DNA from: Strigamia acuminata | Lineage: Eukaryota > Arthropoda > Chilopoda > Geophilomorpha > Linotaeniidae | Assembly: GCA_949358305.1 (NCBI GenBank) | Contig: OX442323.1 | Coordinates: 4,154,001-4,218,000 of the forward strand | Length of the DNA stretch: 64,000 nt | Direction: 5' to 3' | In this document: one piece after another, positions 48,108 through 60,929 of the stretch | Layout of the letters: each line of letters opens with the position of its first letter | Numbering within the stretch: position 1 is the first letter of the stretch | Notes under the pieces: model-generated | What the model saw: the letters and a program-made list of their open reading frames with translations, nothing else | The model's database searches: none | What the model was told of the DNA's origin: nothing | Made by a program: the position numbers and the translations under genes

Positions 48108-50477
48108 CATCGTTGTCTGTTTCCATGGCAAGAAGATCTGCCATCCATCTCGCACTGGGTTTTGCGTACGTGGTTTTCTCAGTTATCGGTGCAAATGCAA
48201 GATTGGGTCCTCAAGAAAGCCAGCCGACATACCGCGACTTGTAAGCAATCAGACCATGCTACATCAGAGGATTTAGGGTAGAATTTTTAAAGAAACAAAA
48301 TGTGACAATTACATTTTGATATGATTTTTTTTTTGTCAAATTATTATTTATTATGTTATTTATTTCAAGATGAATACGGGTATAAGCGTCATCCAAAAAA
48401 GTGATTGTAAGGAAAGCATAAAATGTTGTTTTCCTTACACCTAAAAAAAAAAGATACAAAAATCCATTTTCTTCGAAAATAGATAAAATGCAAATGAAAT
48501 TTCTTTAAAACTAATCAAGTTTAGACCCAATTTGTTATGAAGAGTCGATGGGATTGAAAAAATCGTCATAAAAAGCCACAATATTTTCTAATCCATTGAC
48601 TCTCACTGTGTTTTCAATTGAAAATTTAGTCGGATGGAAATTTTGCAGCAATTGCTGCTACAGACACGACTCTGGGTCAGACATCCCAGAATCAGGCGCT
48701 TAAACCCTTTTTCTCAAGCTGTTAAAAAGAAAAGATGAAACTGAAGTAAAAAAAAAATTAACTGTAATTAATAGTACATCATCCAGAAGTACATTTACAT
48801 CTAAACATTTGTGCTACTAATATGCCGTAAGAGTCTTGACATCGTTGTGGATCTGTCCGAGTAGTTTATCGTTGCATTGAACAACACATCACCATCGCTC
48901 CTTGCTTGGCACTAAGTAAAATGTTCACTTGTACTATCAAAATCAATATAAACTGTTTCCATGATTGCTGAAAACCAGGTTTCTGCAACGTTTTGCTTGG
49001 TTTTAAATCAAAATGACAGACATTCAATTACCAACACCACAAGAACTTCCCACACAGCACTCGATGAATTTGCTCCTAATTGCCCAATGATGTTGTGGAT
49101 CAATTTGGGACATTAGGAGGAGATTAATATTTTAGAGGAAGTGTCTACTGACAAGGGAAAATGCTTTGGTTCAATATGTTTTCTAGTTTACGACAGATCG
49201 ACTCGAGGAGTAGCACGCTGACCAGTCGAAACCAAAATAACAATAAAACATAACAAACAATCCCCTCCCCACGTAGTTCTTTGAATTTTGTAGATTGTTT
49301 TTTCCTTCTTTCTTTGCTTGGACGGCAAAATGTTTTCACATACCACAAAGGGCAATCTTTAGCAGGGCCCCAGTAGGTCCAATTGGTTCATGTCTAGGCC
49401 AGCATGCAGCCAATAGACAATCAACTGGCCATGTTTCGCAGAGAATTGTGGGAAGTGACCTTGGCAGTTATCTAGTTTTTTGGCAATTATCTAGTTCACA
49501 CAACTGGATTAGAATTATCTAGTTTAAACATTTTTAAACTAGATAATTTTGGGCTAGATGCGTTCGCACCAAGTACCAGAACTAGATTTAAACTTTGGGC
49601 TAGCCTAAATTTTCTGGTGCGAACGAGGTATAAGGATAGTTCACAATGCTGCGAAGTGACTAGCGAAATTTAATTGTATAACATCAACAAATGAATGATG
49701 TTATTTATGGCTTGTCCTTGAAAATTCAGTACTTTAAAGAAAATTCCGCCAGGTGGAGCCCCCTTAATATGGGCTATCTGCACCTGGCATAACCAGTCCA
49801 ATTTTTACTGACCACTGGTCAGCACGTTGTTGGTAACGATAATAATAATAATAATAATAATTGTTGAGGTTGCTTCGCGTGATTGTGAACAACAATTCGC
49901 AACATTGTGAAGTAGCCTTTGCGCTCCAGAAAACAAATTGATTCATATTTTCTTTGTCATTGTTGACGTACTTCTAAGTAGTGCCATAATAATTTTCCCT
50001 GGCAGCAGACGTTGCTAACTTTAGAATTATGTATTCCTTAGGCTACGATTATCCAATTGGGACATCCATGCCATTTTCAAAATACATTATTGTTAGAATA
50101 CTGAATTTTCATTCAGGCCTTTTAACGTAATACGGATGTTTTTGTCATTCTGTGGATTTCCTAATAGCCAATAGCTAAAAGCCATTTGATTTTATTGCTG
50201 TGTGGGAAATGTAATTTGATGCATCGACTAGTCCTGAAGTTCTGGTAGTTTTTCCCTTTAGAAAACTGAATGTTTTCACTGATTTTTTTTCCTAATTCAT
50301 TTGAGGTGCTGTGCCATTAACTAAAACATCAACTGCTAGAGGTTATTTTCCAGAACTTTAGTGGATGCATGCACACGGGAAAGCAGCATTGGGTCAACAG
50401 TCCTTAGATCTACTACCATTTTGACATTCTTTAGGTCGACAAGTTAGTTCAAACAACATCAGTACTTTGTGCAATAA
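48108..50477. other. Non-coding spacer
   Basis: No supportable exon. A palindrome AATTATCTAGTTTAAA/TTTAAACTAGATAATT lies near 49513-49549, with further ATCTAGTT motifs around it and an inverted TGCGTTCGCACC/GGTGCGAACG pair (about 49558-49626), suggesting a small fold-back element. (AAT)n at 49840-49862. Confidence 0.45.
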
Positions 50478-50869
50478 TAGAGAGGTTCTGCTCGGCGGAG
50501 GACGGGAACGACAACCGGAAGAATTAGCTCCGCCTACCCGTTGCCGTTGTTTGTTACCCATTCTCCAACAACGTCTGGATCGACAATTACACGTTGTTAT
50601 CAACAAAGCATTCGCCTGCAACACCAAACTTAGCTCCGCCTCCGTGACGTCAGCACAAAAAGTGATGACGTCTGTGTGAGGGACGAGTTGACGCACACTG
50701 GACAGCCATCCAGATGTCAATTTAATACATTAATCAGAAACACATTACTTTGTAGACCTAAAGTGTAAATAAAATTCAGTTTAACTTTTGCCACGCTCAG
50801 AGCAAGTCCTTTCAAACCTCACAGTCTGGCGTCAGCCGTTCGGCTCTAACGCCGAGCAGAACCTCTCTA
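50478..50869. repeat. Inverted-repeat-bounded segment with CRE site
   Basis: TAGAGAGGTTCTGCTCGGCG (50478-50497) is exactly inverted at 50850-50869. Between them the DNA is less AT-rich and holds a perfect TGACGTCA (50645-50652) with a second GATGACGTC close by. Could be a MITE or a promoter-like segment; no gene starts beside it as far as I see. Confidence 0.55.
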
Positions 50870-51417
50870 ATGGTTTTAAAAACTGTGTTGATCATCTTAT
50901 TCACCTATTGGCACTTGATGGTCAAGTTTGTCAACCCAAAGTCCCAATGACCCTTGACCTAATGCTGCTTGCCCACTCAAGTGTATCTTGCACAAAAATG
51001 GCTACACCAATATCAACCTTTGAGACTTCATGCAGGAAAATGCTGGATGTTAAGTCCCACAAGTAATTGTTCTTATTGTCACTATGTAATCTAGTCTGAA
51101 GTTGTGGTTGTATATGGACTACATTAAAAATGGTGGTGATTGTATTATATAAAAATATGCAATACAGTACTACAAGTGTGAATACAGGATGCCTGAAAAC
51201 TAAAACACTCTTTTCCATTTTACAAATGGTGTAAACTGCAAACAGGGCCTTTGCAAGTCTTGCCAAAGATGACAAAACAATTTATTCTTTTTGCACTAGC
51301 AGTTGCTAGTGATGCTGTGGCCCTGGTGCAGGAACAAACTTAGAATTCACCTAGTTATTTCTCTGTATACAATTATTATAATAATCACAGGGGCAGCATG
51401 TGTCTCTTTGTTTCTAG

Positions 51418-51708
51418 CAGGGTTTCCCAAACGGTGAGGCGCAAGCTGATTATTGGTGGGGCGCACCCATCATACATGTCTAAATAAAACAAGCTTATTT
51501 TGCAAATTTTTGTAAATTTTTAAGCAAAATTATATAAAATTATATAAAAAATTAGACAAAGTTTTATGCAAAATTATATAAAAATTTATTTTTTTCTTTT
51601 TAGTAGTATATTTTTTAAAAATTTAATGCACTGGTAGATGAAGTGGAGCGCAGAAGATCGCCTTGCTTAAAAAGTGGGGCGCGATGCTAAAAAGTTTGGG
51701 AACCCCTG
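51418..51708. mobile_element. hAT-like MITE, 291 bp
   Basis: CAGGGTTTCCCAAAC at the left, GTTTGGGAACCCCTG at the right, the classic hAT terminal pattern. The flanking octamers GTTTCTAG and GTCTAAAG agree at only five positions, so the insertion is probably old. Confidence 0.7.
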
Positions 51709-53007
51709 GTCTAAAGCATTGGGGTAGATAACAAGGAGTAGAAACCCTATTGTCAACATTTCCATGTTTTTACAACAAGTAGACCTTATTGAAATTGTGA
51801 ACCAAGGATAACGTAGACGAGTGGTTTGCTATTGATTTGTTGTCCTGTATGCTGATTGGATGAAATCAATCTGTTAAGATAGATTTTAATCGAGTATTAT
51901 ATGTTTGGACATCAGCAACAGATGGCGCAATTTTTATTGTTTTTGTTGCTATTAGTTACAATCACATGTGTCTTGCAGTGCACTATTTGGCATGTTTTGA
52001 CACCCTGAGACATCGGTGGCAAAACATTGTGCCGCAAAACCCTTGGGTGACGAAACATGTCGCTCTGTGTACGGAAATCGGTGGCAAAACACTCGGAAGA
52101 GAATGTGAGGTGTCGATGTTATTTTTGGTTCATGCTGAAATCAATAATTCAGTGGTAACTTGGTGGTACCGTATTACTCCGGTTAAAGCGACATGTACAC
52201 GAATTTATCAACGTTTGAAAGTTCTGATTAATTACACAAGCAGAAATTTGAATTTTCTAGATATTCTGAAGGTTATTTTTAAAATTTGCGTAAATGTATT
52301 GAAATTTAGGCCAATTTCCTACATTTTGGACATCTTAAAATGCTTTTTTTTTTAACCTTCCCATAGCCATGGCTGGTTCCAACACATGTGTAGCTATGGT
52401 CGCGGTCATTTCTGTCTCCTTTTCAAAACCCCTTCTGCACATGTGCACAATCACATTTTTTCTGGTGCAGTCGCATTTTTCCTGGCAGGAGCACATGTTT
52501 TCGAACTAATTTTAATACGCCACCTAGTGCAAACGGTGGCAAAGCGGTATACGGTGCTCCCATTGAGGGTGTTTTATGTTATAAATATTAAATTATCTTA
52601 ATAATAATTGAAAAACTATTCGTATTTAGACATTATAAAATAAGAAAAAAAAGTTTTTGAGGAATATAAGCTGACCTCCTTAATTGATTTTCAGGAAAAA
52701 AAGAATTAGTTATTTTTCTACTTCTGTAATTTTTTTGACCCACCATGGCTATGGGAACGTTAAGCTTGTTTTGGTTCATTTCTCATGCCGTTAGGAGCGA
52801 GATAATAAGGTTAGCTTTCGGACAAGCAAATGAGACATAGAAGTTTCTACTTGTTGTTATTTACCTGCACACCTAAAGCCAGCCCTGCACCTAGTTTGTT
52901 GGACACTCATTCATCATTCTTTCTTTTGATTAAAAATGAAAAATTGTTCACTTCTGGATGATGCTGTACAACCGACGAACAGTGAAAAACATATTTAGCC
53001 AAGTGGT
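51709..53007. other. Non-coding spacer before the TARP gene
   Basis: Contains a fragment related to the 39810 family (52165-52340). The 129-residue open frame starting at 51966 runs through this repeat and is not a gene. The 3' UTR of the TARP gene probably lies at the right end. Confidence 0.45.
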
Positions 53008-56000
53008 TTACACTGGTGTGGTCCTTCGTAAAGTTTCGTAGGAAAATTCCCTGGAGTAATCCAAGCCCATGTCAGCACTTGTTGATAATGTGTTGCAAGT
53101 AGCGTCTCTGGTGAATGGGAAAGTGAAATACGACAAATCCTTCATGGATTCGGATAACGTAAGAGTGGTATTGGTTAATTGTCCTCTGCTAGTCGACGCG
53201 TGCGGCGAGTTTTCGCGCGAGTTGGATTCGCAGCGGTTGCTGCCCCTTCGCTGCGAAAGGTGGTGTCTACGGCAATGCACGTGGTCTTCGGGAGACGGCG
53301 GAATGTCTCTGTATCTTTTCGAATTGTTCTCCTTCTTAACCACCTCTGATTGTTGTAGATTGATGTATAGGAAGATGGCAAAAGTGCCGGCTAGTTCTGA
53401 CGTCATGAAACCGGAAACTACGAGCAGAAATGAAAATCCATACGTATAAATGAAGAGCGGCGTCGGCTGCAGACTTGACGGCGGTTGGAGTTTACGTCCC
53501 ACTTCGGCTTTGAACGTTGAAATATATATTACCATTCCACCTAACATGATTAATCCTAAAATTAAAAAGAAAAAGAAAGAAAAAATAGGAAATTGCTTCA
53601 TTAAATATAAATAGTTGTTTCTAGCGGATGTGTGGGTAACCGTGAGGGAAGATGGATACCCGATTGCACTTAACGAATAAAGGAGACGCACTCGGGTTTT
53701 AAAGTTATTGGCCTTTATTTATGGGCGAATCCTGGTCCCCTCGTGTCCAACGCCAACCGAAGTAAGCACCATCCCATAATGTGTCTTGGTCAGCACCGGG
53801 TCAATAGAACACTCGGTGGACTCTTATGATATGTGAGAAGCAGTGGGAATACTCGACAAGTTAGAGAACCCGCAGTGGGAAAGGGAAGTTGTGTTCATGC
53901 ACACGAGACCTGCCTTCGTGTTTAGTGGCACTTGGGATGGGAACGACGGCTACACTCCCTGCAAAAATCAAGGACATGTTATTCGATGGGAATGACGTCA
54001 TACGTATCAACACGAAATGACAGAAACGAATCGTTTTAGACTTTTTGAATGCGGTTAGTGCAGGGGTCGGCTCTTTCGATGTCAAGATGCGGCTGTATGG
54101 ACCTAATATAATATTGTAGTGGCTCTTTAACAACTGGGAAATTTTGTAAATTGTAACTTTTGGCTCTTCCGTCTCAAAAGGTTGCCGACCCCTGAGCTAG
54201 TGGGTGTAGGAGCCGACAAAAATAGGGTTTAGCCTGTTTGCGCATCTCAAATCTCTGGATGATGGTTTTAGTTTCAAATGAAAATATTAATTACGTTTAC
54301 GACATCGTCAGGTCTTTGTGGCTCACCCCGTATAAGTATAAGTGAGGCTTGAGTTGATTGTTGTAGTAGAGGGAGTCACCTGCAATCAGTGGGGCATTGG
54401 GGCATGGCATTGAATTTTTACACATGTAAAGGGGCCTGCAGTCACAAATGTTTGAGAAGTAAATTGTATGTGGAGCTACTGACCTGCTATAATGAAGAAA
54501 CAGCCTGATGTGAATGTGAAAATTGGCTTTCGGATAAAATGACCCAAAAGACAAAAAATCTCGCCACAGAAAAGCATTAAGGTGCTTATGAAGTAGAAAG
54601 TAGCTGCTCTTGTCACTGCATCTGCAATGAAAAAAAATATTATTGTTATTGTTATTATTATTATTTATTATTATTATTTTGTGTTTAAATTAGGGTGCCA
54701 AACAAATGGTTTTTCTCATGTTTTCTGCACAGTTGGGAAAGAGGATCAAGACAGATTTGTAAGTATGATTTAATTTTAGTTTGTAGTTGATTCAAGTGTT
54801 TGTTTAATTTATTCATTGCAGTATGAAATCGTGAGGTGACTGATAAGAAAATGTTTTGAGGGAATCCATCGAGTAAACGAGGTACTGTGCACTTTCAATC
54901 AATTTTTTAATAAATAATGACTGATGAGGTTGTATTTAAGTTCCAAGCCAGAAACAGCCCATAGTCGTGTGTCTATTTTATATTAGACCAATTTGTAGTT
55001 TCTGTTTTGCAGTTTTTGATGATGGTTTATTTACGGCTGTTACCGGTGTAAATCCCGTTTATAAAAACACTAAAACGGCAAAAACAGAAGCTCTGAAATT
55101 ATTGTTTTTATGTTGTTATGTGGTGGAGTCACATCGTAAACCGGCTGTCTCCTCCGTGCTTCCGTAAGCATTTAATTCGATTTAGGCATACATGTCTGTT
55201 CATTTTAGGGCTTTGCAGTAACCAGCTAAGTTCGTAGTTCACACTGGGTGTGGTGATGCCAATTTTAACTGCACATCACATTATGTGCATGCATTTAATA
55301 TGGCGATTGCCAAGCTTTTTGCACACAAAGCTATAAAGCAACAAAATTTTGGTACCAAATTACTTTTGTTAATGAGTTTATTGTTGATTTTTAACTTTAT
55401 TTTAGCATTGTTAGGCCTAATATTAGGCTTAAGGGTGTATGCGTTTATGGACAAGCAGTTTCTTAAATAGTAAATTTTTTTTTTCTGTTTTTTTTTGCTG
55501 AAAATTTGTGACTATGTTTATATGATAATATACTTTAACTGACGTGAAATTAATAGTCATTGGTTATTTATTTAATTAAATATTCTAAATTGAAATCTTT
55601 GCCCCTTAAAGCTTCAGCATAACTTTTAAGCTGGCTTTGCTGCATTAGTAAACAGTGCTTCGGTTGACAGCTTTCGGCTTTTACCAGTGGTGTTTAAAAC
55701 CACCACCAGATGGTTCAAACTTATTTTTAGTTGCAAAATAAAAACAAACTAAATGATGCTTTAACTAATCAACCTAAAAATGCCTTATACCAAAATAGGT
55801 ATGCCTGCGACGGTTAACACTGCTATATAACGACTGGAATTAGGAAATCAACTGCGCAGAATGGGATGCGCAGTGTGAATTTGGCATCAAGATAACGGTG
55901 CAAACCATTTGCAAAGGAAGTGATATTTTAGAGTTCGGTTTGTAGCAAGAACAAGTTGAGGCAGACTAAGTGTGTAAGCAAATGGAAAGTAGACTTTTTG

Positions 56001-57290
56001 GCAAGATGATTAGGAGATTTTTATTGGCGCACCCTCTGAGTTTGGTGTTTGGCGCTCCTGATTGGCTGGATTTTCGCATGACTGGTTTCGTAATAAGTGT
56101 GCAGGTTAGGGAAACCTTTCTAAACTACCATATAAGTTAAGATTTCATCCTCAATCATAACTTGGCCATCGCGCGTGCAATTCCTCAATTCACTTTTCTC
56201 CAGGGATGAGGCCTTGGCGTCTCTTGGTCACAAGCTTGACCTTATTACTTGTGCTGCAATTTGGAACCATAAAATCGAATTACGACCCCGTGCGCATGCG
56301 CTTTGGCCTTAGGCGGCTGCTTCTTTAAGAGTTTACTCATGTGAAATGGGAAAGGAAGAAAAGAAATGCAGAGAAGTTGCTTCAACATCCAAATTCTTTT
56401 TGCCATTTTGTTTCTGATTTTGTCAAGTTAAGTTATTGAGGTTTTGTTCAGTTGGAATAAGCAGATGTGGACATTTTATTCAGGAATTTGTTTATATTTT
56501 TTAGCTTTTATCTTGATAAAGCACACTAAAGAAATTTCTGTAGTATTTTTATTTAAATTTAACAAAAGAAATGAGAAAGTGCTAAATTATGATGGATGTA
56601 GAGTAGTTATTGAGAAAGAAAAAATATTTTTTGGAATCATTGATGTTTCCAAACTTATGCTTTCCATTATACTCAAAAGGGTGGCCTTCTCCCATTGGCT
56701 GTGCCCCATTACTTTTAACTCCAGTTTGTATTACTACCACTAGGAGAAGTAGTTTTTATCTTTATTTATTTTTTTGATTATTATGACCATTTAAATTGAT
56801 ATAATTTTAATTGTATTTTATTATAAAATGTTATTTACATTTAGGAAATAAAGTTTTATACACATATAAATGTAAAACTCATGTTTGTTCTGTTTATTGG
56901 TTGCTTTGTTTGGAAAGCAAACAATTTTGAAATTTTGGCTGTTGCCTCGGCAATCGATTACAATGTTTGTACATTGTAATGCATTTCTCGTGTTTGGGTC
57001 TATATTTTTGGCTCACTACACCAGTGATACGGCTCGGCCAATGAGAGAAGGCCACCCTTTTGAGTCGAACAAGAGTATAGTAATGTATTTTGAACCACAT
57101 GGATAACTCTTGTACTGGATCGCCGTGACGCTTAATCGAGAGTGATTCTTATTTGAAGTAATATGGTGATTTAGTTATTTATCCTACTTGAACTTACATG
57201 GAATGGCCAAAGTGGAATCGTTGGGATCTGGACTATATTCTTCTGTGGGGAAGTAATCGATTGTTACACACTTCATTTCGAGTCCTCCGG
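53008..57290 (-). CDS. stg1: Stargazin-like TARP (AMPA-receptor auxiliary subunit), 5' exon missing
   Basis: Exons 57290-57198, 54621-54484 and 53555-53008 join in frame. The first reads GGLEMKCVTIDYFPTEEYSP, the end of the extracellular loop (stargazin has CKQIDHFPEDADY here). The second carries helices 2 and 3 (TFYFISTLMLFCGEIFCLLG and FTSGCFFIIAG). The third begins with GLIMLGGMVIYIS, then YGFSFLLVV and the fourth helix, and ends in a cytoplasmic tail of about 100 residues. The tail has an Arg/Ser-rich part (CRRHHLSQRRGSNRC, later HASTSRG) and stops at RRTTPV, the PDZ ligand of vertebrate TARPs that binds PSD-95-type scaffolds. Role: trafficking and gating of glutamate receptors at synapses. 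Exon 1, with helix 1, is not visible and should lie further right. Confidence 0.88.
54061..54194. mobile_element. hAT-like MITE, 134 bp
   Basis: Ends CAGGGGTCGGCTCTTTC and AGGTTGCCGACCCCTG. Flanking GGTTAGTG and AGCTAGTG match at six of eight positions, an aged 8-bp duplication. It sits in a TARP intron. Confidence 0.78.
54636..54680. repeat. (TTA/TTG)n microsatellite
   Basis: Trinucleotide run just upstream of the TARP exon 54621-54484 (transcript orientation). On the minus strand it reads (AAT/AAC)n, so it does not itself supply the pyrimidine tract; the acceptor is TTTCATTGCAG. Confidence 0.85.
56668..57079. mobile_element. Long-TIR element, copy 1
   Basis: TATACTCAAAAGGGTGGCCT at the left and AGGCCACCCTTTTGAGTCGA at the right are inverted, followed inside by CCCATTGGCT/CGGCCAATGAG. 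Shares the core motifs CTACTAGGAGAAGTAGTTTT (here CACTAGGAGAAGTAGTTTT) and CAATCGATTACAATGT with copy 2. No transposase. Confidence 0.78.
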
Positions 57291-60200
57291 CTGTAAAATG
57301 AAAGAAAAGAAAATTGTTGTAGGCAAATTTGATGATCATACTGCTATAAAGTGCACTTCAATTCAAATTAAACACGCTTGGTAATTAGACAAGCAACAAG
57401 GAAGTTGGGTTAAATCAAAAATGACTCCCCAGTGACCTGATTAATTATGTTATAAAGGAGGAACACTTTGCCTAATTGATTAATTTTTTGATAAAAATAC
57501 AAGATTGTACAGGGTTAACGGGGTCATTGTTTCTCCACGTTTAATCCTCAAGAGTTCAAGTTAATTACAAACATTATATGCAAACATGTTGTCAAACACG
57601 TGATTTAGATGACATTTTGAAGTTTATTTTTTGATTAATCTCGCTTTATTCAATAATAATGTCATGAATCAGGTATGATTTCAATTTTGTGGTGGTCCTG
57701 CAATGAAACTGGTGTTTCTCTCAAGTGGAAATTAATTGAATTATACTAGTCGCCTCTGATTCACTTGCTGGTCACGAGAGCTAGTTTAATTAGTGAGAAA
57801 AGCAACATTCTCTAACGCATTATTATGTATTGGCTTAACACATTCCTCATCAGATTATCCAGCTTCACAAATTGAAAAATTTATCCCCTTTTTGAAAGTG
57901 TATTACATTACATGTGGTCAAATATATCATCCCATAAATGTAATCCATTTAATTTGGGCGTCCAATTTGTTTTCCCCTTTCCAGTTTATTAGAAGAAACA
58001 TCAGTATATTAATACTGGGCTAAACGGACGTTTTTTAAAGACGAAAGACAGTAGGCTTGTGAGCGTTGCCAAAACAACATTGGGCGTTATTTTTTTTCAC
58101 GATAACGCAACACTTTATTCTAAAAATAACAAAAGAAAAAGCTCTTTATTTGAAAAGATGGAGTAATTGTATATTTTTGCAACTGGTTTCTGGCTGTGGT
58201 TATTGCTATCGTTCGGAATGTGAGCAGTATTTGCGGCATGTGGCGTTTTTTTTTTGTTAACGCGTTTGTCCGCTGTGAAATAACGCCTGTGTTGAGTTAT
58301 TTTGTGAATAACGCAATGCCTCGCACGAAAATAATAACGCACGTGCCTAGAAGACAGCGATTGAAACATCTTTTCAGAGGAGTATGAAGTGTTGCATTTG
58401 TCTATTATAGGATTTTCTGCTTTGTGTGTTCTTCGGGTGGATTTGAATCTGCAGAATTAATATTTGGAAATGTTTGGTTCGGCTTTAGAGTAGGAACGAT
58501 AACTCGGCTGATCGGTATCAACAAAAGTGTCGTGTTAGTGGAATGGAGTTAGGAGAAGAATAGTATTTGCTGCGAAATAAAAATGGAATGAGTTGAGGAA
58601 TTTTATTGGAATTTGATTGCAATTCAGCGGGTGTAACAGACCAAGTGTGTGACGAAGAATTTTAATAAGTTTCTTGCTGCTCATATTTGGCTTTTTAATT
58701 TTATCACTTTGGGGAAAAGTGCAGTTTTAGTATCTAGTCAATGTCATCTCTAAAACAAAGGATGTGGAAATTGAATTTCTCTCGGCGGCAGAAAAAAAAT
58801 TGAGTAAAAGCAAAGTTGGCATTCTTTGTAGGTAAAGGAAATAAAAAAGAAATGTTTCAATTGCATTGGTGTACACTTTAAAAATACGGATGTTCAGTTA
58901 ACAAGCTGAAGAAATCTCACATTCCTTAATATATTTGAATTCTCAAAACTACTTTGAAGCAGAAAATTATAAAAAAAAAAAAAAACTGATTAAATTTGAA
59001 CTAACTAGTGCATTTCTAACTGAATCTTTCAGGAACTGACAAAAACGTGACTAACAAGGTAACACAAGCATTTATTGTAACATTTTAGGGGTTTACAAAC
59101 TTTTTTTTTTCAAAACTTTTCAGTAAGAGATATTTTTTTTAAGAATAGTTCTAGATTAATTAGATAGTTCTCTAAAACTTTGTAATTGACATTTTTTGTG
59201 TAGCATTGTTGGTTTAAAAGTTACGAGTTGCAAAACAGTGATGCAACATGAATTTAACATGTTTCATTGAATTCGTCACATGTCATTTACTTCAATTCAT
59301 AATTAAAATTTTTTTGAATTAACATGATTATGAAATAATTCACCTGGTAGGTGTTCGGCGAGACACCCTGTATAATTTATGCGGAACTTAAGGATTAGAC
59401 ATAAATATTTGAGTTGGTTGAACCGGGTACATTATTTGATAAGTGGAAGTTACGAAGTAATTGATGGGAGCATTTCTTGCTTTTTAATCACTGCACAATG
59501 CATTAATGACATTTCTAGTCGAGTGAAAATTGGTAATTTCTTTCCTTGCTTCTTTCCTTTCTTCTTAATGTATAATATTTGCTCGAAGCATGAAGCAAAA
59601 AGCGTGCTATGCAGACAAATCTCATTTGGTGCCAATTGTTTGTCAAATGCTTTCTTAAAGATGTAAAACTTATTACCACTCTCTCACTCGTCTTTTTTCC
59701 CTCCCAATTTTCTATTGGAAATCGAAATTCCAATTTTTGCAATTTTTCTTTCTCTCACTATAAAATTCCATCACCTTGATCTCTTTGACGTACATTGAGT
59801 GCATATCATATCTATTTCATCTGCACATCCACAGATGATGAAGCATGTCATTTCATATTCTCTGAGCAAATTTTTTTTTCTTCGTCTTCTTCTTCGAAAC
59901 GCATTCTTTTTGATTTATGGCTTTTTCAGTGATCATCTGGAAAGCGGAGACTGTTTGCAAAGTCTCAGAGGAGGTTTTGTTTTCTTCAAATCTGAGATTC
60001 ACTTGAGACTTGGCTTGGGATTTGTGGCATACTTAACAATGGAAACACTTGGTAGTTCTAATGGAATTGCACCATCTTTGCTTGACATAAAACCATCTCA
60101 ATAAATTTAAAATAGAATCTTGTATTTAAACAAGTGTTTCAATTTCCAGGTAATTTGCAGAGAGATTTATATTATGTTATTAGAGAAGTCTGCTTTAACC

Positions 60201-60929
60201 TAGTGGTGCCAACTGCACAGGCAGTTTGACTCTGGGGCCAGATTCACTAAAAATTGCTCACAAACGACATCGATAACAAACGATAGGACGACACTTGTCG
60301 GTATGTAATGGTCAAATGAAATGGTCTCTTGGTAAAAAGCTATCATTAACATTTTTCATGAAGATCATTGCGACTGCCACACCTATGGGCTTGTCTCGCT
60401 TATCTCTGGGTTATCTGGGAGAATCTTCAAGTGCTCCATTTTCCATAAAAATTGTGCAAACTTGTCAAAAACAGGACCGATGTGACGGGAGAAGCCGGTA
60501 CAAATTACTTGGGTCTGACTATTACTAAGTTTAGAGGCACACAGTTTTACAGATAAGTGAAAATTGGAATTTTATTTTTCTGGAAAAGATAATAAAAATT
60601 GTCGTGTGCGACTTGTGAATGGCAATTTTGCAAAACAACAAAAATCCACCTCGTGCAAATGGAAAATCGTTTTGCGAATTAGCATGTCTTTTGCACAAAA
60701 TATTTTGTCTCTAAAGGTGGAAACACAAGGAAGCTGGTAAGATTTAAAAGCTTGCTTTTACTTGAAAAAGTGGCTAAAAATTCGCCGCGCTGATCAAACG
60801 GAGTTTGATTTACCAGCTTCAAGCTTGCTGGTGTTTTGGTCATGTAACTTTGACAGCCAATCAGAATCGTGAGAAAATTCTTGGAGGAGTTTTGGCGGGA
60901 ATTTCTGGCAGCCCGCTAGCTAGATACTT
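57291..60929. other. Non-coding stretch, probably TARP intron 1 and spacer
   Basis: I looked for the missing first TARP exon (a hydrophobic helix followed by a W-containing loop and GLW..C) and did not find it. AATAACGC motifs recur at 58065-58345 in both orientations, suggesting a decayed TIR element. Open frames such as 59799-60104 have no recognisable features. Confidence 0.4.

Noticed and set aside
50394-50720. 108-residue minus-strand frame over the CRE-containing segment
   Set aside because: It spans one arm of the inverted-repeat element and has no recognisable motif.
51966-52355. 129-residue plus-strand frame
   Set aside because: Its second half is a dispersed repeat that also occurs at 39676-39770.
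55285-55470. 61-residue hydrophobic frame (LLLLMSLLLIFNFILALLGL)
   Set aside because: Short, no homologue recognised, lies in a TARP intron on the other strand; likely chance.
59799-60104. 101-residue plus-strand frame
   Set aside because: No domain, no splice context, composition not distinctly coding.
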